From NCBI GenBank assembly GCA_012103315.1, contig WLWZ01000003.1, positions 217,426 through 281,425 on the forward strand: 64,000 nucleotides of DNA, read 5' to 3'. Below the pieces are notes generated by a model, which was not told the DNA's origin, made no database searches, and worked only from the letters and a program-made list of their open reading frames with translations. The position numbers and the translations under genes were made by a program. The DNA comes from Alphaproteobacteria bacterium (GTDB lineage: Bacteria > Pseudomonadota > Alphaproteobacteria > MPNO01 > UBA2964). Below, in pieces: positions 28,901 through 43,900 of the stretch (the first letter of the stretch is position 1; each line of letters starts with the position of its first letter).

Positions 28901-31900
28901 CATACGCTTCTTCGAGCAACGACGTGCTCTTCATATCGCCGTCTGCCGAGATACCAATGCCAATACTGTCGGCACCGGAGTTCAGCGTATACTTAACTTC
29001 CCAGAACAGCTTGCCACTTGTTGCTCCGAGCGAGCTGCGGACATTACCGTTGTTCCCTCCGGTAAACGTCGCGACCAAATCATCACCCGATAATGTGGCG
29101 TTTACCTGATCCGATGCATCCAGTGTTGCGAGAGTATCCTGCGGATTATCAGCGATCTGGGTTGGGTCGCTGTTGACCGTCAGGTCGTTATCATTGCCCG
29201 AGACGTCATTGCCGAGATCGCTATCGTCGCTAAAGTCCAGACGGAACCCATTGCCGCCATAGGTCCCCTCATATGCCTTGCCAACCCAGTTGCCTGACCC
29301 GTCATCCTGACCAAACGCATCAGCCCCAACAGCTTCACCATCTATAAACTGTACATCAGAGAGTGAGCCTTCAGCATAATGCGCGCCTGCGGCTGTACGC
29401 CCCCCGACCGTGTGAAGGACGTTGCCATCATTGATGCCATACACCTGATCTGGGGCAACGTTTGGCGCCGTATCCCAATTCGTAATCCGGTCACCATTAA
29501 CATAGAGCGCAACACGGTCATCCGCCGTTGCATTATCCGAATCCCATGCCAGAACCACATGATACCAGTCACTCGTCGAGTTAAAGGCATCCTGCGTAAC
29601 AAAGATGTTCTCACTGCCATTGGTTAGGGTGAGCTTGTCATAGTTGGAAGATGACGAGTTCGACCCTGAAAAGGTCAGTCCAAGATAACTTTGTGACGAC
29701 GTGCCATAAGAGGTGGTATCCGCAAAAAAGAGCGGTGTAGCAGGCGTGTTGCCACTAACCGCATCCCTCTTCACCCAGGTCGAGAAGGTCCAGGTCTTGC
29801 GGTTACCCGCTGTTGCCGGGTCTATACTCAGATAGTCATCTGTCCCATCAAGGTTCAGAGAGCTGCCGATCTCCAAATCAGCCGTCGTATCAACAGTTTC
29901 GGCGACACCAACCTTCACGCTGGCAGTAGAAGAAATGTTTCCATCCGTCACTATGAAATCAAAGCTGTCGGGCCCGGCGGAAGAACCCGCGGTGTAGTCG
30001 TAGCGCCCATCTTCATAGACTTTGATTGTCCCACCGCCAGCCAAGTCATCTTTTTCTTTCCAGGCGACGCCGTCGGTTACGCCAGAATCAGTGGAATTCT
30101 CTATGCTGTATACAAGATTGCCCTGTCCCCCCGACGCCGTCAGCTTCCAGCTTGCCGTACCACTGACCGAAACCTCGATAATGCTGTCGAATGCCGATGC
30201 GGGGCCACCAAGACTGAGGGTCTCAGTCGACCCGCTACCGGTAAATTCAAGCGTCTCGATACCGTTGAGCGTGTCAGAGCCATCGGCACCCGCATTTTTG
30301 TGCGTTACCGTGTATTGACGGCTCGCCGTATCATAGGAAATCGAATAGTCGTCTCGAGCACCAGTGTAGCGGGCGATATCACTGCCGCTGCCGCCGCTGA
30401 GCGTGTCATCACCGCCATTGCCGATGAGCAGATCGTCTCCGGCACCACCTTCGATTACATCATCGTTGGCACCACCGACAAGTGCGTCGCTGCCCTCTGA
30501 GAACGTTCCAGCAACATAGTCCCCGATATCTACCTGTAAATTAACAAGAGTACTGATCACAAGATCTGTATCGGTAATATTGAGTCTTATAGCAGGCGAC
30601 TCGGTACCCATAGTAGCACCGGCGGTGTAGGTGTAGCGCCCATCCTCATAAACCCGGATTGTGCCATTCGCCGAGGTTGTGGTTTCGTAGTAATCGGTAC
30701 CTGGCGTTAGATCGACATCATGCAATGAAAAGACCAAATTACGATCTTCTATGGGTGTTGCGTCCCCTGCCCAATCCATCAGCGGAGCGTTAGCAACGGC
30801 GCTGTATATTAAGTAGCTACCTACATCTGTGCCAATCCCGCCGGCAATCACGGGCATAGACCAATCGACGGAGCCGGAAACCGGAACAACAATTCTGACA
30901 TTCCGGGCAGATATTGGGTCCGTTAAATCGACGGTTCCATCGTCAAACGACAAGGTCTCAATGTGATATAGGTTGTCGATGGCCCCTGATGCAGTATTTG
31001 TAACGCTCCACACATCTCCTGAGGGTGAATAGAGGATTTCATAATCGCCCTTGTTGCCCTGGTAGATGACCGTATCGTCACCGCCTTTGCCAAGGATCGA
31101 ATTGTTACCGGAGCCGTTTACAAAAATATTATCAAGATCATTGCCCTGCACATTGACCGTTATAGTGTCCGCCAATGTGAAGTTTTCAACGTGTTCGCCC
31201 GCCGCATAATGGGAAGTAACGACGACAGTATCCGTGCCTTCACCGGCATTTTCGACAATGACATCATCCCAATTATCGACAACATATGTATCGTCGCCGA
31301 CACCACCGGTCAGCGTATCGACCCCAGCACCACCATCGATGTAATCGTCGCCGAGTCCGCCATCGATGGTGTCGTCGTCTGCCGTGCCGAGCAGCACATC
31401 ATTGCCATCACCAGGCGTTACAAACGCTGGGCCAGCCGGAACACCGTCTGTCGATTGTGTTATGGCGCTGCTCGCGCCCCAATCATTATTGTTCCCCGAA
31501 ACGTCATTGCCCATATTGGCCGCATCGGCAAAATCAAGCGACAAAGCAAGGCCCGTGACATCTTCTGTAACCCACTCACCATTTACATCCTTGCCAAAGG
31601 CACCGGCACCGAGCGCCGTTGCCCCTTCGCGATACCGGACGAGACCCATATTTCCGACAAAATAACTTCCATTGCCGGCTGCTTCACCAATGTTAAAGTT
31701 AGTTGGCGGCCCATAGTTGAAATAATGCCAGGCATTCCCATTCCACACATCGGAAGCGAAGGACGTAACATCAGCGCCATTGACTGCGACTTTGATCCGA
31801 TCACCCGCACTCGACTGCGCTGCATCATAGACCATATGGACGTTTAGCCATTCCGACGTGTCGGTATAAGTCGCCGACGTGGTTTTTTGCCATTGCGTCG

Positions 31901-34900
31901 TAAAGGTTCCGGAGACGTTCTCCTGCGCCTGGAACACTAATCGATTTGACGAGTCAAAATAGATCGAAGTGTGATTTAGGTAGATGCCGCTATTAATACC
32001 CGAAGAAAACAAGTACTGAGTGGAACCGGTCTGCCCCCGTTTAACCCAGAAATTGAGCTCTTTGACCGACCCACCGGTATAGGTTAATGGCCCCGCGGAC
32101 ATGGATGTGCCAGTAGCGCCGTTAAAATAGGCCGAAGATTCCGCTTCAGAAGGTTTTCCAACACCAACATCAATCGTTGCCGTTGAAGATCGGTCAAATT
32201 CATCCGTAACCTTGAAATCGAAACTATCTGGCCCAGCTGCCGTAATTGCCGTGGCATCGTAATCGTAAGTCCCATCTTCGTAGACCTTGATTGTCGCTCC
32301 GCCACTTGTCGTTGCTTGGTAATAATCGGGGCCGTTCGGATCGACAGTCTTGGTCACACCATCAATTGAGTAGGTTAGTGTTCCTTTGCCGTCATCCGCG
32401 GCAAGCTGCCAACTGGCAGAACCACCAATCGCCACTTCGACGATATTTTCGAGCGCAATTGGCGGCGGTGTCAGGTCTTGAGTGTCGCCACCAGCAAACT
32501 CCGCGATTTCAACGTCTGTTAGGATATCCGTGCCATCGTCGCCATCAGCAGCGTTGGTGTCAGTAATCGTCCATTGTTTAGTTTCTTCATTAAAGACGCG
32601 GTCGTAATCATCAATCGCGCCGCTATAGAAGGCTTTGTCCGCCGTTCCGGCACCACCATCCAGCGTATCATTACCTTCGCCCCCGGTGATCAAATCATCG
32701 CCATCACCGCCATCGATCAAATCAACACCAGACGTGCCGGACAAAATATCCTTACCGTCGGTGCCGCCGAATACATTCACATCGCCATCATTGAAGGAGA
32801 GAATTTCAACGCCGCTTAGCGTGTCGGTACCATCGCTGCCGACATTGTCCGTTACAGTAACGGTACCGTTCGCGGTAATAATATCGATGTCGTAGTCTTC
32901 ACGATCTCCGTTAAAGACCGCTTTGTCAGCGTCACCAGCGCCACCCTTCAGCGTGTCGTCTTCCACGCCACCCTCAAGCGTGTCATTGCCGGCCCCGCCA
33001 TCTAGAATATTGGCCCCGCTATCGCCGGTCAGGATATCGTCACCAACGGACCCGGTCAGATTTTCGATCGACGTATAGCTATCACCAACCGCGTCTCCCT
33101 GGTTGTTGTTAGTATCTACCAGGTCGGCTTCCACGAACCCTGAAGCACTTGCGTAGGACGCTGTATCAGATCCAGCACCGCCATCCAGCGTATCGCCGCC
33201 GGCACCACCAGTCAGGATATTGTCTTTGACATCGCCGGTGAGCGTGTCACCAGCACTACCGCCCGTCAGATTTTCAATACTGGTCAGCTTGTCGCCTTCG
33301 GCAACGCCATCAATCGTCACATTGTTCCCGAATGTGCCCGACAGATCGGCCTCGACACTAAGAGTTTCATCTTCATAGGAAGCGGTATCGTTGCCATCGC
33401 CGCCATCCAGCGTATCGCCGCCAGCACCACCAACCAGGACATCGTTACCGGCTTTGCCCTCTAGCACATCGGCGCCGTCCCCGCCGGCTAAACGGTTGGC
33501 AGATTCATTGCCCTTCAGCGTATCGGCTTGCCCGGTCCCAATGACATTTTCCACTGACAGGAAGCTGTCACTGCCAAATCCGCTGGCAACAGTTTGCAGA
33601 TTATCGGTTTCGGGATCCAGACCGAGATCAATAGTAATTCCGTTGGTTGTTTCCGCAGAAAAATCAACCGTGTCACTACCAACGCCACCGATATAGGTAT
33701 CGTTCCCATCGCCATCTTTTGCGACGAACGTGTCGTTGTCGGCGCCGCCATCAATGGTGTCATCGCCAGTGCCGCCATCAATCGTGTCGTCACCATCACC
33801 GCCGTTCAGGATATCAACTCCAACGCCACCATCGAGTGTGTTGTCGTTGTCGTCCCCCGTCAGCGTATCGTCACCGTCGGAGCCCGTGAGATTTTCGATG
33901 CTGCTGAAGCTATCGCCAGCCGCGTCACCGGTATTGTTAGCGATATTGCTCAGATCAACCGTTACGCCACTACCACTCGCGGCATAGCTAACAGTGTCAT
34001 TTCCAGTTAGACCGACAAAAACATCGCCACCAGCAGTACCAAGTAGTGTGTCATCTGCCGAGGTTCCCTGGATCCACTGGCCACCCAAACTGCTGTCGAG
34101 CCCAATGGTCGAATTACTTCCGGGTTGCGGGGGCACCGCCAGCTTGGTGAGATCGAGCGTTTCTCCATTGCCACCGGAGGTATAGAACCGCAGCGTTTCA
34201 ATGCGGTTGTAATCGTTAAACCAATCCTGGATGCGAACAACATCTGTCAGTTGATCAAATGTTTGATCGGGCTGCGCTGAATCAGCGACACCGATGAGAA
34301 CATCGTCACCGGAAATCGCGATGCGAAGTTCCGAACGATCAATACCTGACCCAAACTCCAGAACATCGTTACCGGCATCTCCCTGGGCAGTTCGTTCGAG
34401 CGTGACTTGATGGCCGTAAGAGACGCTTTTCGTGCCGTGTTTCGTTTCACTATAGGTCACTGATTCTTCGTCATCTTCATAGTCCCCCCAAGTCAGATAG
34501 GAGAAATTGAAGTGTTCGGTAGGGTTATTGAACGATTGTTGATAGTTTTGCTGAAAACGGTAATCGTCATAAATTGTGTCGAAGCCATCGCCAATATTAA
34601 ATTGGTATGTATCGTTGCCGGTGCCGCCTTCGATCCAGTCATTCCCCGCACCACCCCCGAGGATGTCATCGCCCGTTCCACCCGCTACAGAATCATGGCC
34701 CGCGCCACCATTTGCCACGGCAAATTCTGCGGTTAAATTGGTTGGGGCAATATCGGTGCCATCAGCCAACCTAATGAATTCGATTTTAGAATGACCGTTG
34801 AACCAATCCCGCAGTCGGATGACATCCGTCAGCTGCTCTATGCCGACATGCTGGTTAGAGTCACTACTCGCCTGAACCCCAACAATCAGATCGTTGCCAG

Positions 34901-37900
34901 AAACATCGAAAACGACATCACCTTGCAAAACGCCAGCACCAAGCTGCAGCGTGTCCGATCCACCATTGACCTGCTTTATCTCGGTCGCCGTATAGGTCCG
35001 CCCTATACTCTTTGTCTGGGATCCCGCAACACCATATTGAATGCCAGTTCCGTATCGGGTGTGGCTATCGCCGCCGTCATCATCTTCAATCTCCCACGAC
35101 ACCGTAACCACGGCATCATAGGTATAGTTGTATGTCGCACTGATATTGTAACCGATGCCTCGTTGGACCCCGCCTTCGGCATAGTCGAAGATCGTATCGG
35201 CGCCATCACCGCGATTGAATGAATAGGTGTCGCCGTTGGCGCCGCCTTCTAGCCGGTCATTCCCGGTGCCGCCGATGATCGAATCATCACCAGTACCGCC
35301 AAACAGGGCATCCTTACCGGCACCGCCATCCAGAACATCGTTGCCTCCCCCGCCCGACAATTGATTTCGATTGTCATCGCCAGTCAGACTGTCGCCATAG
35401 GAAGAACCCGCGAAGCTCTCTATCGAAATCAAAGTATCGCCGACGGCTTCACCGGCGTTGTTCGATTGATCAGACAAATCCACCGTGACGGCGCCTGCCG
35501 CTGAGGCATAAGAGATCGTGTCACGGCCACCGGCACCATCAAGCGTATCCGCACCGACACCACCGTCGAACGTATCATTCCCATCCCCACCAACAACATC
35601 GTCGTCAGCGGCGGTTCCAGTAAAGTTCAAGTTGATTGCAACGGCGTCGCCATTGGCATCTACAAAATTGACACGATTACTAACGTCCTTGAAATAGTCT
35701 CGGATAATCAAGCTGTCACTTGAAGAGAACGAAACTTTGAGATCCCAGGTCAAATGCTGAGAAACAGAGAGGTTTGTTAGGAGGCTATTATCATCCAACT
35801 TGACGATACCGGCCCCACCACTGTTTCTGATGATATCATGTCCAGAACCGGTTTCGATGACGTAGGTATCATCGCCATCGCCAAACATGACGTCGCTGCC
35901 GGCGCCACCATATATTGTGTCGGCACCGGCGCCTGCAAATAGATGATCGTCACCAGCGCCGCCCTGCAGCGTGTCATCACCCGCGCCACCGTCAATTCGG
36001 TTATTGCCTGATGACCCAGTGAGCGTGTCATCATACGCAGAGCCTACGACACTTTCGATTGATGACAGCGTATCGCCTTCCGCAAATCCACCGCTGGCTG
36101 TCGATGCTGCTAAGTCGACCGTTACTGCCGCATCAGAATCTGCAAAAGACGCAACATCGGTACCGCTGCCACCGCTAAGGATATCCGCACCCGCACCACC
36201 TTGAAGAACATCATCGCCGTCATCGCCATAAAGACGGTCTCGTCCTGTTCCGCCTTCAAGAACATCGCCATCGGCGCCGCCATACAGGACATCATCACCC
36301 TCATTCCCCATCAGGGCATCATCGCCACTGCCGCCGGTTAGGGTATCGCGGCCGTCGCCGCCTTCCAAAAGGTCGCCACCACCTGCACCGTCCAGCGTGT
36401 CATTCCCGCTGCCACCAACAATCACATCATCTGCGTCGCCGGCAGTTATGGTGTCATTGCCATCGCTGGCATTCATCACGAGGGCCGTTTCCGTCCAACT
36501 GAAAATATCCGCCAGATTGGTGCCAAAGCGCGTGACAATGCCGGATACATCCAGCGTCGTTCCATCCGCAAAAACGAAAGACTCGATCCGTTTATCGGAA
36601 GTTTGCCATCCAGTGATCGTTACTTGATCCGTCAAGGACCCAAAGGCCGTTTCGTCATCAGCATCACTGCGAACACCGACAACGATGTCGTGGTTACTGG
36701 ACAGTTTAATGACGATATCTTCCGCCGCTATGTCGGGGCCAAAGAACAAGGTATCGGTGCCGCCGATATCATCGATGGTATCTAATCCGTCACCACGCCG
36801 TATCAGATAGCCGTCATCACCGTCCCCACCCCGCAGGATATCATCGCCCGTGTCACCAATAAGCAGATCATCGCCGTCGTTGCCCTCAAGCGTATCGTCG
36901 CCGCCGAGCCCAATAAGGGAGTCATCTTCCGAAGTCCCTGTTATCGTTTCACCCGTCGACGTGCCAACGAGAGACACCACCGGTTCCAGCGGCAGACCAG
37001 ATGCCGTTTCAAAAGTTACCTTGTTTAGGTCGTCCAGCTCCCAATCTTTGATGGTCAGGCTGTCTTGACTTCCGACAATATTGACCAAGAGGTCATCACC
37101 ATCGAGAACGAAATAAATGTCGTCACTGGCAACCGAACTATCGAATATAACACGGCCATTACCGGTGCTATCGGTTATCGAGTCAGTGCCGGAGCCGCGG
37201 CCGAAGCGATAGACGTCGCGACCACCGTTTCCACTGAAGTCCTCGTTGCCGTCGCCACCCTCAAACCAGTCATCGCCCGTCGTGCCAGCTGATGCTCCGT
37301 CACTCGTCAAGCCGCCTATATGTTCACCGTTCAACCGCATCGTGCGATCACTAAAGTAAAGCGCCTCCGCCGTCGTATAAGTCTGCGGGGCAATACGGCC
37401 GTCTTTATGAGTCAAGACAACTTGGGTATCACCAGAGACTATCGTGATATCAATCGTATAATCATCGGATGAACCCGGCAGATAAACCGAACCATTCGTG
37501 CTGTCGACATCGATAACCTGATCATCGAACTGAAGTTTCTCGACGTTTGTAAGCGTTTTAACCCCAAGAAGGCCGTCAGCGTGGGTCGCCAGTACATCAA
37601 TGCCGGTTCCCAGAACACTGGGGCCAAGCATTTGAATGTGATAGTCCGCCAGATTGCCGCTCAGGATGACCGTGTCATCGCCAGCGCCACCATCGACGGT
37701 ATCATCACCGGCACCGACCAGCATGATGTCGTCACCGCCTAAACCTTCTATAACGTCGTCGCCACCATCACCGGTCAGAGTGTCATTGCCACTGCCGCCA
37801 TAGAGCCAGTTTCCGCCCCAATCGCCAAACAGAACAAAGGATCCGTTTTCCAGCTGAGGCGAGTTCACCAGGTGATTGAGATCGAGGACCGTTCCATCAA

Positions 37901-40900
37901 CGAGAGTCAGCGTCTCGATCCGGTTCATTTCTTCAAACCAGTCCTTGATCCGCAGAACATCTTTCATTTGCGAAATATCGAGAGTCGGATTGGCAGCGTC
38001 TTCTACGCCGATGAGCAAATCATTGCCGGTGGCCCCAATACGAATATCACCGGCCGAAATTCCAGCTCCAAATGCAATTGTGTCATTGCCGGCGTCCGCT
38101 TGAACCGTCCGGTTTAGTGTGTGATTTCTGGAACCGGAGACCGTAACCGTTTTGTTGATTGTTTCAGTGTCGAAAACGTTGAAGTCGTTCCCTTCATCAT
38201 CTGAATCACTCCAAACGTAATCGTTCTGATAGCTGTACCCCAGCTCTTTGGAATAATAGCCGGTTTCGGTATAGGTCTCATTGACACGGTGATCGTCGTA
38301 AATCGTGTCAAACCCGTCGCCGCGATTATATTGATAGGTATCATCGCCGACGCCACCTTCCAGCCAATCGCTGCCGGCGCCTCCCGCGAGTGTGTCGTCA
38401 CCCTCGAGCCCTTCGATGGTATCATGCCCGGCGCCACCGTCGAGCGTATCGTCACCTGAGGTGCCCTGAACAAAATCTTGACCAGCGGTACCGGCGGAAA
38501 CAGCGGCGCCCGCTACAGCAGAACTTAAAACGATTGTATCGCCATCTTGGTCAGCAACATCGAGTTTGAGCGTTTCAACCCGGCGATTGGAATTGAACCA
38601 GTCGCGCAACCGGATGATTTCAGAGACGGTTTCAAGTGCTGTGCTCGTGTCACCGACCGCCCGTATTCCAATCAGCAAATCATTGCCGGCGGATTCGAAA
38701 ATAACTTCATCTCTAACGATGCCAACACCAAGTTGTAGGGTGTCCGATCCGGCGCCTATTTCTTTAATTTCAGACGCGGTATAGATCAGATCAGCGCTTG
38801 GTGATTGCGAACCTTCTTTTTCTGCGAGAACCCTGACGTAGTTGGTATCCCAGCCGCCTTCACCGTCTTCTACTTCATGTTCTTCGGTGGTTTCCACGGC
38901 GTATTTGTATTTAACCGTGGTGCCGACGCCATAGGTGATATTGCGATTGACCGTCCCTGTCGTGGTATCTTCGACAACGAGGCCGTCATCACCGCGGTTA
39001 AAGTGATAGGTGTCGTTACCCGCTTTGCCTTCGACAATATCGAACCCATCCCCAGCAGAACCAAAAACATCCGCACCGTCAGTACCCAACGTCTCGGCAT
39101 GAGAGGGCGTCATATGGACATTGGTGCCATTATGGGTCTGGATGGAGACGGTTGCTTCGCTCCAGTTCGTGCCATCGTCAGAGACTTCATACGTAAAGGC
39201 ATCATGTCCGACAAAGGTCGCGTGGGGCGTAAAATTAAAGCTGCCGTCTGAATTGATCACCAGCGTACCGTTGGCTGGATTGTCTTTTACTTGGTAAGTC
39301 AGAGACCCGGCCGCTGTGTCGAGGTCCCGCGCCTGCAATTGACCCGAAATCTGAGCAGCGCCCTTCGCAATGACAATCGACCCATCCAGCGCTGCAGCAT
39401 CAAAGTCAGAGGCGCTTAGATCAATGGTCTCATCGGCAAATTCGAGGAACTCCATGCCGTTGACGATGGTGTCGATACCTTCCTGGCCGGTACCGTTCAA
39501 GGCATAGAGATCACGAACGATCGTATTTCCGTTGCCGTCATTGAGGATAATGTCGTAATCACCGATAAAGCCGTTAAAGACGGCGGTATCAGAACCCGCA
39601 CCCCCATCGAGCGTATCGTTGCCACCGCGGCCTTCGAGGATATCATCTCCGTCACCGCCGATCAGTGTGTTGTCACCGTCATCGCCACGGATGGTGTCTC
39701 CGTGAGAAGACCCTTCAACCGTCTCGAAACCGCTAATGGTATCCGTACCACCATCGCCATCTTCCGCTGTGCCCGCCCGAAGGTCGACGTCAATGCCTGC
39801 AGCAGCTCCACTATAATCGAGGATATCGGTGCCGAGTCCGCCATCAAGCGTATCATCACCGGCACCACCCTTGATCCGGTCGTCACCATCATTGCCCAGC
39901 AGCTCATTATCGCCGTCATCGCCGGTCAGCGTGTCGCCTTCAACCGAACCCACGACATTTTCAAAATTGCTGATTGCATCGCCTTCAGCATCGCCACCGG
40001 AAACCGTATCGGTCGACAGATCGACAACGACCGCCTCCTCTGAGGACACATAGGAAACCGTATCGACACCGTCGCCGCCATCAAGGTCATCAGCGCCAAC
40101 GCCGCCATCGATAAAGTCGTCGCCAGCGCCACCTTCAATCGTGTCGGCACCCGTGCCGCCAAGCAGCGCATCATCGCCGTCCTGGCCGCTCAGCTCGTCA
40201 TCGCCAGCATCGCCAAAGAACGTGTCGGCACCATCGCCGCCGGTAATGATGTCGTGCCCCGCCGCGCCGCTGAACTCCTGGTCCTCATCGGTCGCGAGAG
40301 CGACAAAGACAGTTGCGCTATGCCAGTTCGTTCCGTCTGCGGAAACCTCCCAGCTATACTGGTTCTGAACCGGGGTTGCCGGTGGGGTGAATTCGAAATT
40401 GCCAAGTTCATCGATTGTGAACAACCCGTCCGCGGACGCACTTGGTGTCCCGGATACTGCGGTTGCTCCACCCACCGCGCGGTATTGAAGCGTTACCGGG
40501 GTCGCGCTGATATCTTCGGCTCTTACCTTGCCGGTCTGCAAAACGCCGCCCGCCGTCGGGTCGATATGTAGCCGCATGTGGTTGACGATCGGGTCGTGGG
40601 TGCTCTGTGACAGATCGATGGTGCGGTCGGCGAATTCGAGGAACTCGACATCAACGTCACCGGTCACATCATCCTTCAGGATATAATCCGTGCCCTCATC
40701 GCCATCTTCAATGGTCAGATCAGTAATCTTGATGGCGTCATGCGTGACGCTATCGATCTCAACCGTCGCATTGAAATCGATGCTGTAATTGCCAATAAAG
40801 CCGCTGTACTGCGCCGTATCACTGCCCTCGCCACCACCGATGATGTCATCCCCGGCGCCGCCAAACAGCGTATCGTCTTCGACTGTCCCTTCGATGGTTT

Positions 40901-43900
40901 CATCGAACGGCGTTTCATCTTCGGGCTCGGGATCGAATTCTTCCGAGGCGAAGAACTGATCGAGATTAACCAGGTTATCAGCGAACTGAATGCGTTCGAC
41001 GCCGGTCAGCTTATCGGCACCTTCTGTCGCATGACTAACCGTGACAAACCCGTCTTCGATCTTGATCGTGTAATCGGCCTGATTTCCGGCATAGACGACC
41101 GTGTCTTCACCAAACCCGCCATCGATCTCGTCATCGCCGTCGCTGGCAATAATGCGATCATGACCGAACCCGCCATCCAGCTTGTCGATCCCATCACCGC
41201 CGGTGATGGTGTCTTCACCGGCCCCACCATCGATCTCGACATCGGTTGTCGTGGTGGTCGATGAGGCCCTCAGCGTGTCATCCCCGGCCCCGCCAATCGC
41301 TTTCTCAAAACCGGAATCGACAAGGTCGAATGAGACATCTTCGTCATCGGCAACAATGACCGTATCGGTCCCCGCGCCACCGGTAATGTCCGTCTGGCCG
41401 GAGGCGACATCAGCCGCATCAATGGTGATCGTGTCATCGCCGTCGCCACCCGAGATAACGTCGGTTCCATCGCCACCGGTCAGCACATCATCGCCCGCAC
41501 CACCGGTTATCGTGTCATCGCCTTCACCGCCATCTAGCGTGTCGTCGCCTATATTGCCGGTAATGGAATCATCACCGAGTCCACCTTCGATAGCGATACC
41601 GTCGTCAGCCGTAATGACTCCCGTGCCGTCATCGTCATAGCTGTAGGTGTCGTCACCCTCACCACCAATGACCGCTTCAACACCAATCCCAAAAAGGTTG
41701 AGCGCCAGGTTCGACGAAACCTGTGACAGTTCCAGCGCATCGGTGCCAAGCCCGCCGCCAATGACGGTGCTCAGATCGCGTTGCAATCCGGTATCAAATA
41801 GATCGGCTTCGTCAGCGGCGATGATATCGTTACCGGCGCCGCCAAACAGCACGTCCGCGCCAGCCCCGCCATCGATGATGTCGTTACCACCACCGCCGGT
41901 GAGGATGTCATCGCCGGCATTGCCCTGCATGATGATGTTCTTGTCGCCAGTAGCGGCGATCTCGTCATCGCCGTCGCCACCCACCGCGACTGATGTCAAC
42001 TCGGAATCGACCAGCTGCTCCAGCGCCTTGCCGGCCTCGGCCGTGATCAGCTGACGGCCTTGTTCGAAGGCTACCTGGCCGTTGGTGATATCACCGGCGA
42101 CGTTCCCCGTGGCCCCCGCCCCGACGTCATCGAACGTTAGACCGACAGAATAGGCCTGGCCGAGATAATCGCTGTCATTACCAATCTGGAAGAACATGCT
42201 GCGTTCCGTAACGCGGTTGCCCTCAACAAACCCACCGGCATATTCATTGTTCAGACCAAACGCCGCGATGCCATAGCGATGCAGCATCTTGATTTCGCCA
42301 GAACCGGTTTTACCGTCGCCGTTGGTGTCGACCCAGACACGCAAATCGCTGAAATGGGTATCAGAACTATTGACTAATCCATCGAGATTGCTGTCAATAT
42401 CACTAAGCGCTAGCCCTTCGCCACTATAGGTCGCGGCATCGAAGGCGCTGAATATTTCCGACGCGCCATTGATCTCGCCATCATCATTGCGGTCCCACAC
42501 CAACACGCCATCGGTTGGCCCGACCCAGGCGGTTTGCTCAACATAATTGTCGCCATCGATATCTATTTGCGCGATGGAATCCGCCTGCGACACCAGCTGC
42601 AGCCCGTCATTATCGAGATCAAGAACGATGACATCCATGGTTGACGGCGCACCAAACGCCGCGTCGGCAAATTCATCTATGGCCGCTCCGTCATAGCGGT
42701 TGCCAACGAAATTGCCATTGGCCATCGCCTGCCCATAGCCCGGTCGGGTGAAATAATCATTTGCGTGCGCATCATCGAGGTCCAGCGCCTCCGCCCGGGC
42801 TTTATTCGCCTCCCATTCGGCCCGTGTGGCACCATCAGCGAAATCAAGATCACGGAAAAACAACGTTTCATTATCGGCGAAAACACCATACTTAGCAGCA
42901 ACGACAAAATCTTCCTGCAGATTTTCCAACGCATTGGCGCCAAGATGGGTGCTGCGATACAGCGCGCGTTTCATAAAGACGTCGCCGCCTTCGATAGTCG
43001 TCCGCCGGAGGGTCTTAATGACCCCCTCATTCATCATCTGCGCATAGCTGCCAACATAGGTACTTTGTGTGGTGCGGAAGTCGTCGCGGTAATACCAGCC
43101 CCCCTCATGGGCGAAGTGGCCAAACTGGATAACACCGCCATAACTGTTGATTTGATAGGCCTTACCACCAATGGCATCGACGACAGCATTGCTGATATCT
43201 GAGGCCGTATCGGAAAATCCTTCAGCGACTCTGATGTCGAACCCATTATCGACCCCTTGAGAGGTCCGCACAAACCGCCCATTGCGGAGTTCCATATTAC
43301 TGCCACCGGCAGGCCCAACCGACGGGCTAGGCCCGAATAAGCCACCTGCCGCGCTGCCACCAAAAGCTGCCAGGAAGAAACCCGCAATAAATGTAACGGG
43401 ATTGGTCATAAGAGTTATACCAAGCTTCAAAAACACCGCAGTTGTCACCGTTACGGCAACAGTACTCCCAATCGACGCCCCTACCGGATTGCCGTCGAAC
43501 AACGCAGCTGCAAGTTTGTTGCCGGCGAACGTGGCAAGTGCTGCGACTCCTGCACTTGCTAAATTCCCGCCAATATTTTTGCCAAAGTTCGATCCGAAAT
43601 TTGTGGCAATCGAGCCAGTATTTTCGAAAGATGTAACTGCAGCATTGTAGGCGGTAGTACCGATGGTGCCACCGACGGTACCCAAAACGAGGTTACCAAT
43701 TTCGCTGTCACCGAAGACAGCTTCGGAAAGCTCAGAAAACGCAAAGCTGCCAACGGCACCAGCGAGACCGGCGCCAACTTCATGAACGCTGAAATCACCG
43801 AACTTTTTATTGTCTGAGATATGAGAAAGACCCCTGCCCACATAACTGCCGAGCGCGCCCCCAATCGCAGGCAAGGCGATTTGGGCAGCAATATTATCCA

